Shown: positions 30,759 to 39,726 of the stretch, in pieces
Layout: every line of letters starts with the position of its first letter
Numbering within the stretch: position 1 is the first letter of the stretch
From: Lysobacter arvi
GTDB lineage: Bacteria > Pseudomonadota > Gammaproteobacteria > Xanthomonadales > Xanthomonadaceae
Length of the DNA stretch: 64,000 nucleotides
NCBI GenBank assembly: GCA_031216755.1
Contig: JARUHG010000002.1
Location: forward strand, 434,001 to 498,000
Direction of reading: 5' to 3'
Translations under genes and position numbers: made by a program
The notes under the pieces: model-generated
Told to the model about the DNA's origin: nothing
Seen by the model: the letters and a program-made list of their open reading frames with translations, nothing else
Database searches by the model: none

Positions 30759-33146
30759 ATGAAATTCTCCGAGAACTGGCTGCGCCACCACGTCCCGACC
30801 ACCGCTTCGCGCGATGAACTCGCCGCGACGCTGACCGCGATCGGCCTGGAAGTCGAGGAAGTCACGCCCCTGGGCGAGTCGCTCGACGGCGTGGTCGTGG
30901 CACGCATCGTCAGTGCCAGCCGGCACCCCGAAGCCGATCGCCTGCAGGTGTGCGAAGTCGATACGGGCCACGGCACGGTGCAGATCGTCTGCGGCGCGCC
31001 GAATGCGCGCGCGGGCCTGATTGCACCGCTCGCGACGGTGGGCGCGAACCTGCCTGGCGGCATCGCGATCAAGGCCGCGAAGCTGCGGGGCGTGGAGTCG
31101 TTCGGCATGCTGTGCTCGGCGAAGGAGCTGGGCGTGGACCCCGATGCGTCCGGACTGCTCGAACTGCCCGCCGACGCGCCGGTCGGCACGCCGCTGGCGC
31201 AGTACCTGGGGCTGCCGGATGCCAGCATCGAGATCAAGCTGACGCCGAACCGCGCCGACTGCTTCAGCGTGCGCGGCATCGCCTACGACGTCGCCGCGGC
31301 ACTCGGTAGTGAGGTGAGGCCGCTCGACGCCGATCCCGTTCCGGCACGCAGCGACGCGACGATGCGCGTCGAGCTGGACGCAGGTCCGCGCGTGCCGCGC
31401 TTTGCCGGTCGCGTGATCGAAGGCGTCGACGCCAACGTGTCCACGCCCGCGTGGATGGCCGAACGCCTGCGTCGCAGTGGCGTGCGCCCGATCAGCTTCC
31501 TGGTGGACGTCACGCAGTACGTGATGCTCGAACTCGGCCAGCCGATGCACGCATTCGACCGCGACACGCTCGAAGGCGACGTCGTGGTGCGCCCGGCCCG
31601 GGCCGGCGAGTCGCTCACCTTGCTCGATGGCCGCACCGTCGAGCTCGACGACGATTTCCTCGTCGTGTCTGACGGCCGCGGCGGCAAGGCTGCGCGCGCC
31701 GTGGCGCTGGGCGGCATCATGGGCGGTCTGGACACGCGCGTGACGGATGCGACGCGCAACGTGTTCCTCGAAGCGGCGCACTGGATTCCCTCGGCGATCA
31801 TCGGCCGCAGTCGCAAGCTCGGCCTGCATACCGACGCGGGCCACCGCTTCGAACGCGGCGTCGATCCGGAACTGCCGCGCATCGCGGTGGAATATGCGAC
31901 CAAGCTGATCCTCGACATCGCCGGCGGCGTGCCGGGCCCGACGGTCGACGTGACACTTGCCGAGCATCTGCGCGCGCCGCAACCGATCGTCCTGCGTCGT
32001 GCGCGACTGGCGCGCGTGCTGGGCCTCGAAGTGGCGGACGGGGAAGTCGAACGCATCCTGCGGGCGCTGGGCCTGGCGGTGGAAACGCTCGGCGACGGCT
32101 GGCGCGTGGTCCCGCCGAGCCGTCGCTTCGACCTGGAGATCGAAGAAGACCTGATCGAGGAAATCGCGCGCATCCACGGCTACGACGCGATCCCGACCAC
32201 GCTGCCGGCCGGCGCCGCGCGCCTGGTCGCGCCCAGCGAAACGCGCGTCGACGATGCGACCGTGCGCCGCCAGCTCGCCTCGCGCGACTATCTGGAAGCG
32301 GTGAACTACGCCTTCGTCGACGCCGAATGGCTGACGAAGTGGGGCCTCACCGACGGCAGCGTTGCGCTGGCCAATCCGCTCAGCGGCGAGCTTGGCGTCA
32401 TGCGCACCGCGCTGTTGCCGGGCCTCGTCGCCGCGCTGGCGCGCAACACCGCACGCCAGCAGTCGCGCGTGCGTCTGTTCGAACTCGGCAACGTGTTCCG
32501 TGCGAGTGCCGGCGAAGCGCCGATCGAAACCGCCCGTATCGCCGCGGCCGCCTGCGGTGACGTGCACGCCGAGCAGTGGGGGGCCGTCGTACGGCCCCTC
32601 GGTTTCCACGACCTGAGGGGCGACCTCGACAGCCTCGCGGCCCTGGCGGGCGCGACGCTCGAATACCGGGCATCGCAGCCGGCCTGGGCGCACCCCGGCC
32701 GCTCGGCCGACGTCTACCGCGACGGCGTGCGCCTGGGCTGGATCGGCCAGCTGCACCCGCGGCTGCAGCGTGCACTCGAGCTCGATGCCGACGTGGTCGC
32801 GTTCGAGCTCGATCTCGCGCCCCTGTTCAGCCGCCCGATGCCGCGCGCACATGCGCTGTCGAAGTACCCGTCCGTCCGTCGCGACCTCGCGTTCGTCGTC
32901 CCGGACGCGGTCCAATGGGCGGCGGTCGAGCACGCGGTGAAAGCCGCGGCAGGCCCGTTCCTGCGCGATCTGGTGCTGTTCGACCGGTATCAGGGCAAGG
33001 GGGTTGAACCGGGTTTCAAAAGTCTTGCTATGGGCTTGATTCTGCAGGATGAATCGCGCACCCTGACTGACCGTGACGTCGATGCCGCAGTGGCTTCGGT
33101 GACCGGCGCACTGCAGCGGGAGTACGGGGCAACGATCCGCGGCTGA
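30759..33146 (+). CDS. pheT: Phenylalanine--tRNA ligase beta subunit
   Basis: 795-aa beta subunit. Begins [20 protein letters not shown]. Domains in order: the tRNA-binding EMAP-like fold ([24 protein letters not shown]), the B3/B4 editing region ([24 protein letters not shown]), the B5 DNA-binding-like fold ([14 protein letters not shown]), a catalytic-like core, and a C-terminal FDX-ACB anticodon domain ([20 protein letters not shown]). Full length. ihfA starts 17 bases after the stop, the conserved pheT-ihfA link. Confidence 0.96.
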   Translation: MKFSENWLRHHVPTTASRDELAATLTAIGLEVEEVTPLGESLDGVVVARIVSASRHPEADRLQVCEVDTGHGTVQIVCGAPNARAGLIAPLATVGANLPGGIAIKAAKLRGVESFGMLCSAKELGVDPDASGLLELPADAPVGTPLAQYLGLPDASIEIKLTPNRADCFSVRGIAYDVAAALGSEVRPLDADPVPARSDATMRVELDAGPRVPRFAGRVIEGVDANVSTPAWMAERLRRSGVRPISFLVDVTQYVMLELGQPMHAFDRDTLEGDVVVRPARAGESLTLLDGRTVELDDDFLVVSDGRGGKAARAVALGGIMGGLDTRVTDATRNVFLEAAHWIPSAIIGRSRKLGLHTDAGHRFERGVDPELPRIAVEYATKLILDIAGGVPGPTVDVTLAEHLRAPQPIVLRRARLARVLGLEVADGEVERILRALGLAVETLGDGWRVVPPSRRFDLEIEEDLIEEIARIHGYDAIPTTLPAGAARLVAPSETRVDDATVRRQLASRDYLEAVNYAFVDAEWLTKWGLTDGSVALANPLSGELGVMRTALLPGLVAALARNTARQQSRVRLFELGNVFRASAGEAPIETARIAAAACGDVHAEQWGAVVRPLGFHDLRGDLDSLAALAGATLEYRASQPAWAHPGRSADVYRDGVRLGWIGQLHPRLQRALELDADVVAFELDLAPLFSRPMPRAHALSKYPSVRRDLAFVVPDAVQWAAVEHAVKAAAGPFLRDLVLFDRYQGKGVEPGFKSLAMGLILQDESRTLTDRDVDAAVASVTGALQREYGATIRG

Positions 33147-33163
33147 GGTTGAGGAAAGCAACG

Positions 33164-33466
33164 ATGGCATTGACCAAGGCCGAGATGGCCGAACGCCTGT
33201 TCGACGAAGTCGGGCTGAACAAGCGAGAGGCGAAGGAGTTCGTGGACGCGTTCTTCGACGCGCTGCGCGAGGCGCTGGAGCACGGCCGCCAGGTGAAGCT
33301 TTCCGGTTTCGGCAACTTCGACCTGCGCCGCAAGAACCAGCGTCCGGGGCGCAACCCGAAGACCGGCGAGGAGATCCCGATCTCCGCCCGTACCGTGGTG
33401 ACCTTCCGCCCCGGGCAGAAACTGAAGGAACGCGTGGAAGCCTATTCCGGAGCTGAGCATGCTTGA
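33164..33466 (+). CDS. ihfA: Integration host factor alpha subunit
   Basis: 100-aa HU-family DNA-bending protein. [30 protein letters not shown] is the IHF-alpha N-terminus; [29 protein letters not shown] is the beta-arm with the intercalating Pro. GAGGAAAG sits upstream of ATG 33164, which is favoured over the upstream in-frame ATG at 33149. Overlaps the following MerR gene by eight bases. IHF also serves as host factor for tyrosine recombinases of the kind that built the island immediately downstream. Confidence 0.95.
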   Translation: MALTKAEMAERLFDEVGLNKREAKEFVDAFFDALREALEHGRQVKLSGFGNFDLRRKNQRPGRNPKTGEEIPISARTVVTFRPGQKLKERVEAYSGAEHA

Positions 33467-33815
33467 CCCCGGCAGCAATCGCGAACTCCCGCCGATCCCG
33501 GCCAAACGCTACTTCACCATCGGTGAGGTGAGCGAGCTGTGCGACGTCAAGCCGCACGTGCTGCGCTACTGGGAGACCGAGTTTCCGATGCTCAACCCGG
33601 TCAAGCGCCGCGGCAACCGCCGCTACTACCAGCGCCACGAGGTGCTGATGGTGCGGCAGATCCGCGGGCTGCTGTACGAACAGGGCTACACCATCGGCGG
33701 CGCGCGGCTGCGCCTGGAAGGCGAAACGGCAAAGGACGAGTCCGCGCTGAGTTCGCAGATCATCCGCCAGGTGCGGATGGAACTGGAAGAAGTGCTGCAA
33801 CTGCTGCGGCGCTGA
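33459..33815 (+). CDS. MerR-family regulator downstream of ihfA
   Basis: 118-aa protein with an N-terminal winged-helix MerR domain: [64 protein letters not shown]. It is followed by a short coiled coil ([19 protein letters not shown]) and has no effector-binding domain. Proteins of this length directly after ihfA are widespread in gammaproteobacteria; no regulon is established. Its start overlaps the ihfA stop, so the two are co-translated. Confidence 0.9.
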   Translation: MLDPGSNRELPPIPAKRYFTIGEVSELCDVKPHVLRYWETEFPMLNPVKRRGNRRYYQRHEVLMVRQIRGLLYEQGYTIGGARLRLEGETAKDESALSSQIIRQVRMELEEVLQLLRR

Positions 33816-33907
33816 CCCGCGACTTCTCGCTGTCGCCGTAGTGGCCGCGGCGAGGGTTCAACCGTTATACTTGCCGCCCGCTCGCAAGGGCGGCACACGC
33901 AACACGT

Positions 33908-33984
33908 CGGGGCGTAGCGCAGCCTGGTAGCGCATCTGCCTGGGGGGCAGAGGGTCGTCGGTTCGAATCCGGCCGTCCCGACCA
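33908..33984 (+). tRNA. tRNA-Pro (GGG), island integration site
   Basis: 77-base cloverleaf: acceptor CGGGGCG with CGTCCCG, D-arm GCGCAGCCTGGTAGCGC, anticodon arm TCTGCCTGGGGGGCAGA with anticodon GGG, T-arm GTCGGTTCGAATCCGGC, and an encoded CCA. A -10-like TATACT is at 33866-33871. Its 3' part (from 33937) is repeated exactly at 39678-39726, marking it as the attachment site of the island. Confidence 0.96.
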
Positions 33985-33985
33985 T
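33937..33985 (+). repeat. attL: 49-bp direct repeat in tRNA-Pro
   Basis: The 49 bases from TGCCTGGGGGG to CCCGACCAT, covering the anticodon loop to one base past CCA, recur identically at 39678-39726. A 3'-tRNA direct repeat of this length is the usual scar of tyrosine-recombinase integration. Confidence 0.9.
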
Positions 33986-34154
33986 CTTTTCAAGGACTTA
34001 GGTGACGCTGGGTTAGCGCGTCACCCTAAAGTCACCCTAAGATCACCCTACAAGGCCGCGCGGCACAGCCGATATTGTGGCCGCGTACCCATGGCCGGGA
34101 CGTAATCCGTCTCAGGTTGGGCGATTGACCACGTCTAGGATTTAGGGGGACAGG

Positions 34155-34955
34155 ATGTTGAAGGACGCGCGTGATCTGTTTTTCTTTGATGCCACTTCCA
34201 AGACATGGTCGAGGAAGTACAAGGGTCTTCCGCCGTTCCCGCACTACGAACTTGCGGGCGCATTGAAGGCGATCTTTGATGCCGACAGGGCTGAGGTTCC
34301 GCAAAGGGGAGGGGTCTCGGTCTACGTACAGGACCTCCGCGTTCATGCAGACCGGTGTGAAGGCCTAATCTCTGTCAGCAATCCGAATGCTGCTGATCCC
34401 ACCTTGAATGACCGGCCTAAGCGCAAGCGTCGCGTAATTAATAAGGTGGGCGACGAAGGCGTCGAACACTCTGCGCATTTCCTTTGGCATTACGGCTCGA
34501 AGACGAACAGCAACTCTTGCCCGTTCTTCCTTGAAGTAGCTTCGGGCTTGGCGTCCTCCGTGGTGGTGCGCTTCATCAATAGGCTGCTGCGTGAATACGT
34601 AGGTGAGTCGGATTCCTTTACGTTGCCCGACCCTTCCGGCGTCTGTGACAAGAGCGGTAACCCCGTGCAGATAAAGACGCGACCGAACTTTGGATTGATC
34701 GGACACCCATCAGCGGCCTTCCTTCATGACTTGAAGAAGGGTGAGCTGAGCGACATCGAGCTCTACACAGAAATCAACAAAAACGGCAGCTGGGACTCGC
34801 ACGGCTACACGCTTGAGGACCGCAGGTCGATTCATATCAAGCCAAATAAGGAAAAGCACCTCCCGAAGGCGAAAGGTCTACTCGACGGTGTGCTCACTAA
34901 GGACATCAAAGCTGCGTGGGAGTACGCTCGCGTGTCGGGCAGCTGCCACCAATGA
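34155..34955 (+). CDS. Hypothetical protein of the tRNA-Pro island, possibly truncated
   Basis: 266 aa, not recognised. It is hydrophilic, with no signal peptide or membrane helix. Notable runs are GVSVYVQDLRVHADRCEGLI, a basic patch RPKRKRRVINK and HSAHFLWHYGS. Codon use is AT-richer than core genes until about base 34,920, where composition becomes GC-rich again. The last 30 or so codons overlap an opposite-strand phage-like ORF, so the C-terminus may be a recombination joint and not the native end. The first gene after attL. Confidence 0.55.
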   Translation: MLKDARDLFFFDATSKTWSRKYKGLPPFPHYELAGALKAIFDADRAEVPQRGGVSVYVQDLRVHADRCEGLISVSNPNAADPTLNDRPKRKRRVINKVGDEGVEHSAHFLWHYGSKTNSNSCPFFLEVASGLASSVVVRFINRLLREYVGESDSFTLPDPSGVCDKSGNPVQIKTRPNFGLIGHPSAAFLHDLKKGELSDIELYTEINKNGSWDSHGYTLEDRRSIHIKPNKEKHLPKAKGLLDGVLTKDIKAAWEYARVSGSCHQ

Positions 34956-35275
34956 CCGCGATAGTGCCCGCCATACGAAAACCGGGCCTTCTGCTTGCCG
35001 AAGCGTTCAGGCCGATCGATCAACCGCTCCCACCAGCCCCCGCACGCCAGCGGGAAGCGCACCGTCGCGCTGCCAATGCCACGCTCGTGGTCGCGGTGGT
35101 ATTCCTGCGTGTACAGCCCCTGCAGGCGCGTCAGCGAGAAGCCGCGCGAGAACTGCAGGTAGGCGTCGGCAGCCGCGTGCGGGTTGGTCTCGGTGGCAAT
35201 GAAGCGATCGGACCAGGAGGCGAACAGCTCGGCGTACACGTCCTTCACGTGCAGCGACACACCGCAGCGGTTCAT
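34832..35275 (-). CDS. Phage-like hypothetical protein, probably truncated at its C-terminus
   Basis: Starts MNRCGVSLHVKDVYAELFASWSDRF and continues with a tryptophan- and arginine-rich stretch (HERGIGSATVRFPLACGG, WWERLIDRPERFGKQKARFSYGG). The style is that of temperate-phage accessory proteins, but I cannot name the family. GC content is core-like, unlike the 266-aa gene it overlaps by 124 bases. The last 40 residues (SLVSTPSSRPFAFGRCF) look like random out-of-frame sequence, so the true gene probably ended beyond a lost junction near 34,930. Confidence 0.4.
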   Translation of the reverse strand: MNRCGVSLHVKDVYAELFASWSDRFIATETNPHAAADAYLQFSRGFSLTRLQGLYTQEYHRDHERGIGSATVRFPLACGGWWERLIDRPERFGKQKARFSYGGHYRGHWWQLPDTRAYSHAALMSLVSTPSSRPFAFGRCFSLFGLI

Positions 35276-35450
35276 GCGGCCAGCAAGTTACCGACAAGCA
35301 ACGAGAGTTCGTGCTGAAAACTGCACCAGAAATTGCATTCACGCTGCGCAAGATTGCGGAGGATCCTTTGGCATTGAATCGGATCGACATGCGACCGCGA
35401 GGTGAGCAGCATGATGTTCCCTAAGATCCCCATTCCCGACGGGAGCCCCC

Positions 35451-36110
35451 ATGACTGAGGTACTAAAGCGTCGTTTCGCAGAGCTTGTGGCGCAAGCTGA
35501 TTCCCTCAACTCAACGCATCGTGTCAGGACCGGTTTCCAAGGTGGGGCTGAGGAGAATGTTGACCAGGAGGTTCTGCTAGCGTGGCGCGTGAAAGCCAGA
35601 AATCTCTTGCGAATTGCCTGTGGGCCGGAGTCGGAGCACTACAAGGCCTTTGCAGATGCGGAGGAATACGTCTCATGGTCAGGGAACTACGCCTCGTTCA
35701 AGAGATGTCTGGCGGTGTTCTCTGCCGCCAAGGAGGATTTTGACGGGGGGTACGTGTCGAGTCTTCGGAGTCTGATTCAGGCTGAAGTGTTTGATAACGA
35801 GTTGGAGCAAGCAAAGGAGCTGTTGGATAGTGGCTATCACCAAGCTGCAGCGATTATTGCGGGAGTTGTCTTGGAGACCAATCTCCGTCAGTTGTGTGCA
35901 GAGTGTGGGATTGGCTCGGGAAAAATGGATCGCATGAATGCCGATCTCGCGAAGGCTGGGAAGTACAACTCAATAACCCAAAAGCGGATCACGTCTATCA
36001 CCGCGATCCGAAACGCCGCGGCGCACGGCCACGTGGGTGAGTTCTCGAGAGCCGATGTTGCTTCAATGATTGACGACGTTGCTCGACTGCTTGAGTCATG
36101 GCTGTCTTAA
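35451..36110 (+). CDS. DUF4145/HEPN-domain protein, first gene of a HEPN-PIN module
   Basis: 219-aa soluble protein. The C-terminal half has the DUF4145 pattern: AKELLDSGYHQAAAIIAGVVLETNLRQLC, then ITSITAIRNAAAHGHVGEF. The segment RNAAAH (Arg187, His192) is an Rx4H motif, the RNase active-site signature of HEPN domains. Start codon ATG 35451 follows GGGAG. The next gene, a PIN-fold nuclease, begins 46 bases after its stop or overlaps it, on the same strand. HEPN and PIN proteins are both common toxins and antiphage effectors; joint action here is inferred from linkage. Confidence 0.7.
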   Translation: MTEVLKRRFAELVAQADSLNSTHRVRTGFQGGAEENVDQEVLLAWRVKARNLLRIACGPESEHYKAFADAEEYVSWSGNYASFKRCLAVFSAAKEDFDGGYVSSLRSLIQAEVFDNELEQAKELLDSGYHQAAAIIAGVVLETNLRQLCAECGIGSGKMDRMNADLAKAGKYNSITQKRITSITAIRNAAAHGHVGEFSRADVASMIDDVARLLESWLS

Positions 36111-36156
36111 GCATGCAGCCGATCCGGCGACTGCACTGAAAGAGAATGGAGGGCCC

Positions 36157-37563
36157 TTGAGAGCAATCTTTCCTGGCTTTTATCAACCTGACAGGTCCGA
36201 ACTCGCCAGCCTTTGGTCCGAGGCAACAATTGTGCTCGACACTAATGTCTTGCTCAGTCTCTACGAGGTGTCGAGTTCCACTCGTGCAAGCGTTATCGAT
36301 CTGCTTACAAAGCTGAAAACACGTTTATGGATTCCGCACCATGTGGCCTTAGAGTTTCAGCGCGGTCGCCTTGGGGTCATCTCGAAGCAGCGCCAGCTGC
36401 TCGAGGACGCGCTCGCTGGAACGGGTAAATCGATTGCAACCATTCGTCACCAGGTTGAGGCGAACAAGCGGGCGGCCGACCTTGTTCCAGTATCCATTCT
36501 TCAGCGACTGTCAGCTGCGAACGATGACCTTACCAAAGTGCTTGAGGAGGCTCTCGACGCGCAGCTCCGTGCAAGTCACATAGATCCAATTAGAGCTGCC
36601 ATTGACGCATTGTTTGATGGGCGAGTCGGTTCGGCGCCAGAATCGAAGGAATGGCTGGAGCAGGTCTACGCGGACGGAGCCTTGCGATACGCAGCGAAAC
36701 GTCCGCCAGGGTTCGGCGATGTTGCGAAGGAGGGTGCATACGTCGCAGATGGCTTCAGCTATCAAGCTAAGTACGGCGACTGGCTGGCTTGGAAGCAAAC
36801 GATGGATTTTGCGAAGTTGGAGTCCGTTTCGTCTCTTATCTTCGTGACGTCAGATGTTAAGGAAGACTGGTGGACTAGGTCTAAGAAGGAAATTGTGGGC
36901 CCTCATCCGGAGCTTGGTTCAGAGATTAGAAAGGAAGCGAACGTGGAACGCTTCTGGATGTACACACTCTCGGACTTCCTGACAGAAGCCCCGAAGCATA
37001 TCCAGGTGGAGGTTGCGAAAGAGGCGGTGGATGATGTCCGGGACTTTGAGGTGAAGCTCTCGTCCCATGTCAAGGACCTTCAAGACGCTCATGCCAGTTT
37101 CGGAGTCTTTAACTCGGTTCACGATCAGCTTCGCAAGTTGGTCGTTGATTCGGTCTGTGATTGGCTTCTGCGTTCGGGTTGCGTTGCGAGAACATCGGAA
37201 GGCACGGCTGACATTGTTGCCGCCGCTTCCAATGGTGATGCCGTCGGAGTCCTCGTGGTTGATGGGCGCTCCTCATCGCCACTTCCAGCCAACTTCGGCC
37301 TACTAGTTCGATTGGCCAAGTCCGCAAGTCAATACGCCTGTATTCAGACCGTAATCGTAGTCCCGAATAGCGAGGCGATGTTGTTTCGGGCGAATAACCA
37401 GGCACTGCTGGATACGTTTAAGGCTGCTATGGACGCTGTCGATGGACATGGCGCTGAGCTTCTTGCAATCGGATCGCTCGAAGCTTCAGGTTCGTTTGAT
37501 TCATCTATCGCAGTGGCAGCCAATACCAAATACCTGGGTATGCGCACATTGAGCTTGTCTTAG
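36157..37563 (+). CDS. PIN_8 (DUF4935) domain nuclease-like protein
   Basis: 468 aa from TTG 36157 (GGAGG at 36148-36152); an in-frame ATG at 36070 would overlap the previous gene by 41 bases. The N-terminus FPGFYQPDRSELASLWSEAT leads to the PIN strand IVLDTNVLLSLYEV (Asp28), then WIPHHVALEFQRGR (Glu66) and, later, LIFVTSDVKEDWW, the acidic residues that form PIN metal sites. These are the landmarks of the PIN_8 'PIN-like' family. The C-terminal 180 residues (after about 290) form an extra domain with alternating hydrophobic strands (AVGVLVVDGR, CIQTVIVVPN). Likely RNase effector or partner of the HEPN gene. Confidence 0.72.
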   Translation: MRAIFPGFYQPDRSELASLWSEATIVLDTNVLLSLYEVSSSTRASVIDLLTKLKTRLWIPHHVALEFQRGRLGVISKQRQLLEDALAGTGKSIATIRHQVEANKRAADLVPVSILQRLSAANDDLTKVLEEALDAQLRASHIDPIRAAIDALFDGRVGSAPESKEWLEQVYADGALRYAAKRPPGFGDVAKEGAYVADGFSYQAKYGDWLAWKQTMDFAKLESVSSLIFVTSDVKEDWWTRSKKEIVGPHPELGSEIRKEANVERFWMYTLSDFLTEAPKHIQVEVAKEAVDDVRDFEVKLSSHVKDLQDAHASFGVFNSVHDQLRKLVVDSVCDWLLRSGCVARTSEGTADIVAAASNGDAVGVLVVDGRSSSPLPANFGLLVRLAKSASQYACIQTVIVVPNSEAMLFRANNQALLDTFKAAMDAVDGHGAELLAIGSLEASGSFDSSIAVAANTKYLGMRTLSLS

Positions 37564-37646
37564 GCGATCTCTTCTCAACGATAGTCCTGATGCAGAGCTA
37601 ACGCCACAGACTTGCGCCGCGGGCTAGGCATTTTCGGCGATACCGC

Positions 37647-38396
37647 TCAGTTTGCCTCGAGCTCCAGAGAAGTGCTCAAACCGAGGTCGCCCAGAACATG
37701 AGTAGACTTTGCTACAAGCCAGTGAATGTTCCCAACTACAGCCTTGAACCCTCTTAGTCTGACGAGTTGCTCGGGATTGATCGCCGGGTGCCCAAAAGGA
37801 AGGTGTAGGTGCAGCGTAGCAGAGCCGCGCTGAAGCCGATCCCACTCCGCCTGCGCTGCTTGACGCGCCTCCGTCTCTGACGCGAACGTGTCAGGCAGGC
37901 GCTTGGCGTTGCCGCTGTCGCCGACCAGCACGCTCTTTCGGGTCGCGCCCGCCTTGTGATGCCAGTACGCCCGCACGCCGCTGTATTCGTTTCGGCTCGC
38001 GGTTCGGTACGTGTGGGTGTCGCCGTCGCGGCGGTGGATGGTGATCTCCGGCAGCGGCTCGCCGCCTGTCGTGGTGCCGCTGCCGATTGGCGCAAAGACC
38101 AGGTGCCCGGCCTTGATGGTGGACAAGGCGTCGTACTGCTTCGCCAAGCGCGTCAGCAGGGCGGCGTCGCTTTCGGTCTGATCCAGGTGGTCAATCGCAC
38201 GGTCGGCGAGCGTGGATGCGATTCGCGGTGTCAGGCCGTGCTCGCCCGCAATGGTGTTGAGGATGGCGCCGAGCGTGGTGCTGTCCCAGCTGCGCTCACG
38301 GCGGTTGCGCAGCTCGGCCGTCAGGTCGGCGCTGCGCGCGCGGATGGTGATGATGTCCGGCGGGCCGCTGTGCGCTACGTGCGCGTCGAGCGGCAT
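37647..38396 (-). pseudogene. P2-type phage late control protein D, N-terminally truncated
   Basis: 249 aa matching the C-terminal two-thirds of P2 gpD, a tail hub protein: PDIITIRARSADLTAELRNRRERSWDSTTLGAIL, IDHLDQTESDAALLTRLAKQYDALSTIKAGHLVF, GVRAYWHHKAGATRKSVLVGDSGN and the C-terminal THVLGDLGLSTSLELEAN. Intact gpD proteins are near 350-390 aa and begin with about 100 residues that are missing here. Upstream sequence beyond 38,400 is unrelated and holds a palindromic repeat. No other tail genes remain, so this is a prophage relic. Confidence 0.82.
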
Positions 38397-38457
38397 ACCT
38401 GTCCGGGTGTCGTGATCGGCACCAGCCTACAAGATCGGGGCGCCGCCGAGCGTGCCG

Positions 38458-38486
38458 ATGTCCGCTATCGGCCAGAAGCGGACGTT
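38458..38486. repeat. Palindromic repeat A, subtype 2
   Basis: ATGTCCGCT-ATCGGCCAGA-AGCGGACGT: GTCCGCT and AGCGGAC arms around the subtype-2 centre ATCGGCCAG. It lies 38 bases downstream of the 118-aa minus-strand gene. Confidence 0.8.
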
Positions 38487-38523
38487 CAAGATCGGACTGA
38501 GCGTGGTGATATGTCAGCGGGGT

Positions 38524-38880
38524 CTATGCCCGTCGAGTCGTAAGTAATCCGACAACACATTGCCCTCTGAGCAAGGCATAACCCCATGCGAACGGTTGAC
38601 CGTCATGGCCAGGAGGGCCTTCGAACGCCACGATGCGGTCGCCGGCTCGATACTGCGCGCGAAGCCACAGCCAGTTTTCATTAGCCAGCGCGAACGGAAC
38701 CTGGGGCGCTGCTGGATTGGACGCCGCAAGCTTTCGACCGACGATCTCCAGTTCCTCCAGGGAGATATCCGGCCCTGTGAAGCGCATGGCCGGGTCCACG
38801 GGATCGCACGCCGATCCGTCAGAGCCAATGGCATTGAACGTGACGAGAAGCAGGGCTGCGGCCGAGAGCATGCGACGCAT
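38524..38880 (-). CDS. Small exported hypothetical protein (repeat-bracketed unit 1)
   Basis: 118 aa with a signal peptide MRRMLSAAALLLVTFNAIGSDG and two or three cysteines (SACDP, RGQCVVG). The rest (LEELEIVGRKLAASNP, NWLWLRAQYRAGDRIVAFEGPPG) is not recognised. The gene is bracketed by palindrome B (subtype 1) 50 bases upstream and palindrome A (subtype 2) 38 bases downstream. Probably periplasmic. Codon use is core-like and it has no operon partner. Confidence 0.6.
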   Translation of the reverse strand: MRRMLSAAALLLVTFNAIGSDGSACDPVDPAMRFTGPDISLEELEIVGRKLAASNPAAPQVPFALANENWLWLRAQYRAGDRIVAFEGPPGHDGQPFAWGYALLRGQCVVGLLTTRRA

Positions 38881-38930
38881 AGTTCATCCCCATTCTTGTG
38901 CCGACCCCGACCACTGCGAACGCGACCCGC

Positions 38931-38958
38931 TGTCCGCTTTGGGTCGGAAGCGGACAGT
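38931..38958. repeat. Palindromic repeat B, subtype 1
   Basis: TGTCCGCT-TTGGGTCGGA-AGCGGACA with the subtype-1 centre TTGGGTCG. It stands upstream of the 118-aa gene, and its right flank (AACAGCCCAGCCGCCTGC) resembles that of repeat E. Confidence 0.85.
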
Positions 38959-39027
38959 AACAGCCCAGCCGCCTGCCGTCCTGCCTCGACGTCCGGGAGC
39001 GTACGGCATGCTGCGGGGCTACTGGAC

Positions 39028-39507
39028 TCAGGGACCAGCGCCAAAGAACTCGATGCTCCGCAGAGTTCCTATGCCGTCGGAATGCCTCGTCGGTTCAGAG
39101 GCAAGGGAGAACGTACCGGCAATGTAGATAGGGCGAGGCGCCCCTTCGGGATTACCGGCCGTCAGATGACGCTGTATCCCGGGAACCTGTTGAGCGTCGT
39201 CGACAACGACGGCCGCGATCAACTCAGCGTTTTGTAAGGAGTCGGCCGAAGGAAAAAGCACGACTCGCTTGCTGTCCGAGGGCTGGGCCCATGCGAGCAT
39301 CTTGATTCGCTTCTGGTCGTAACGCTCGGGATATGCGAGCAGTTGCACATAGGTGACTGCACAGAGAAGGCGCGCCGGATCATTCCCCACCATCACGCAT
39401 TCACGCTGCCGCTCGACCTTCGCGCTGTCCACCGGAGAGTCGGGCGCGCGGCACCCGGCCGCCGCAAACACAGCGAACAGAACGCAGGCGGACTGCTTGA
39501 TCGCCAT
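39028..39507 (-). CDS. Small lipoprotein, hypothetical
   Basis: 159 aa from ATG 39507. The signal peptide MAIKQSACVLFAVFAAAGC ends in a lipobox (AAAGC), so it should be a lipoprotein. The segment CAVTYVQLLAYPERYDQKRIKMLAW resembles the 'QLIANPERYDGKxV' motif of a set of small uncharacterised OB-like proteins. Palindrome C (subtype 1) lies 24 bases upstream; no subtype-2 copy follows downstream. Function unknown. It is the last gene before the right attachment repeat. Confidence 0.6.
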   Translation of the reverse strand: MAIKQSACVLFAVFAAAGCRAPDSPVDSAKVERQRECVMVGNDPARLLCAVTYVQLLAYPERYDQKRIKMLAWAQPSDSKRVVLFPSADSLQNAELIAAVVVDDAQQVPGIQRHLTAGNPEGAPRPIYIAGTFSLASEPTRHSDGIGTLRSIEFFGAGP

Positions 39508-39530
39508 GACGTGAGCCCCTCCTTGCGAAG

Positions 39531-39557
39531 ACCGCTTTGGGTCGGAAGTGGACATTC
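39531..39557. repeat. Palindromic repeat C, subtype 1 (degenerate)
   Basis: ACCGCT-TTGGGTCGGA-AGTGGACATT; one arm has lost the TGTCC edge and carries a C-to-T change. Upstream of the 159-aa lipoprotein gene. Confidence 0.75.
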
Positions 39558-39677
39558 CGGCATCACCCTATTGATTTGCAAGTAGTTGATTCGACTTGAT
39601 CGGAATGGGCATCCGTCGGCAGCTTGGTTCCCGCCCAATATCCAGCCGGATCAAATGGATAGGCTGAACAGGGCACA

Positions 39678-39726
39678 TGCCTGGGGGGCAGAGGGTCGTC
39701 GGTTCGAATCCGGCCGTCCCGACCAT
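39678..39726 (+). repeat. attR: duplicated 3' part of tRNA-Pro
   Basis: Exact 49-base copy of 33937-33985 (TGCCTGGGGGG to CCCGACCAT). The 5' half of the tRNA is absent here, so this is not a second tRNA gene. Confidence 0.9.

Larger units (their letters stand above)
33985..39726. mobile_element. tRNA-Pro genomic island, 5.7 kb, probably a decayed P2-type prophage
   Basis: Bounded by the 49-bp repeats at 33937-33985 and 39678-39726. Base composition between about 34.1 and 37.6 kb is clearly more AT-rich than the flanks. Content: an unknown 266-aa gene, a phage-like gene, a HEPN/DUF4145 plus PIN_8 pair, a truncated P2 gene D, and two small exported-protein genes with palindromic repeats. No integrase, repressor or structural genes remain, so it cannot move on its own. 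Confidence 0.8.

Noticed and set aside
39678..39726. Possible second tRNA-Pro
   Set aside because: Only the 3' part from the anticodon loop is present; no D-arm or 5' acceptor strand, so it is the attR scar.
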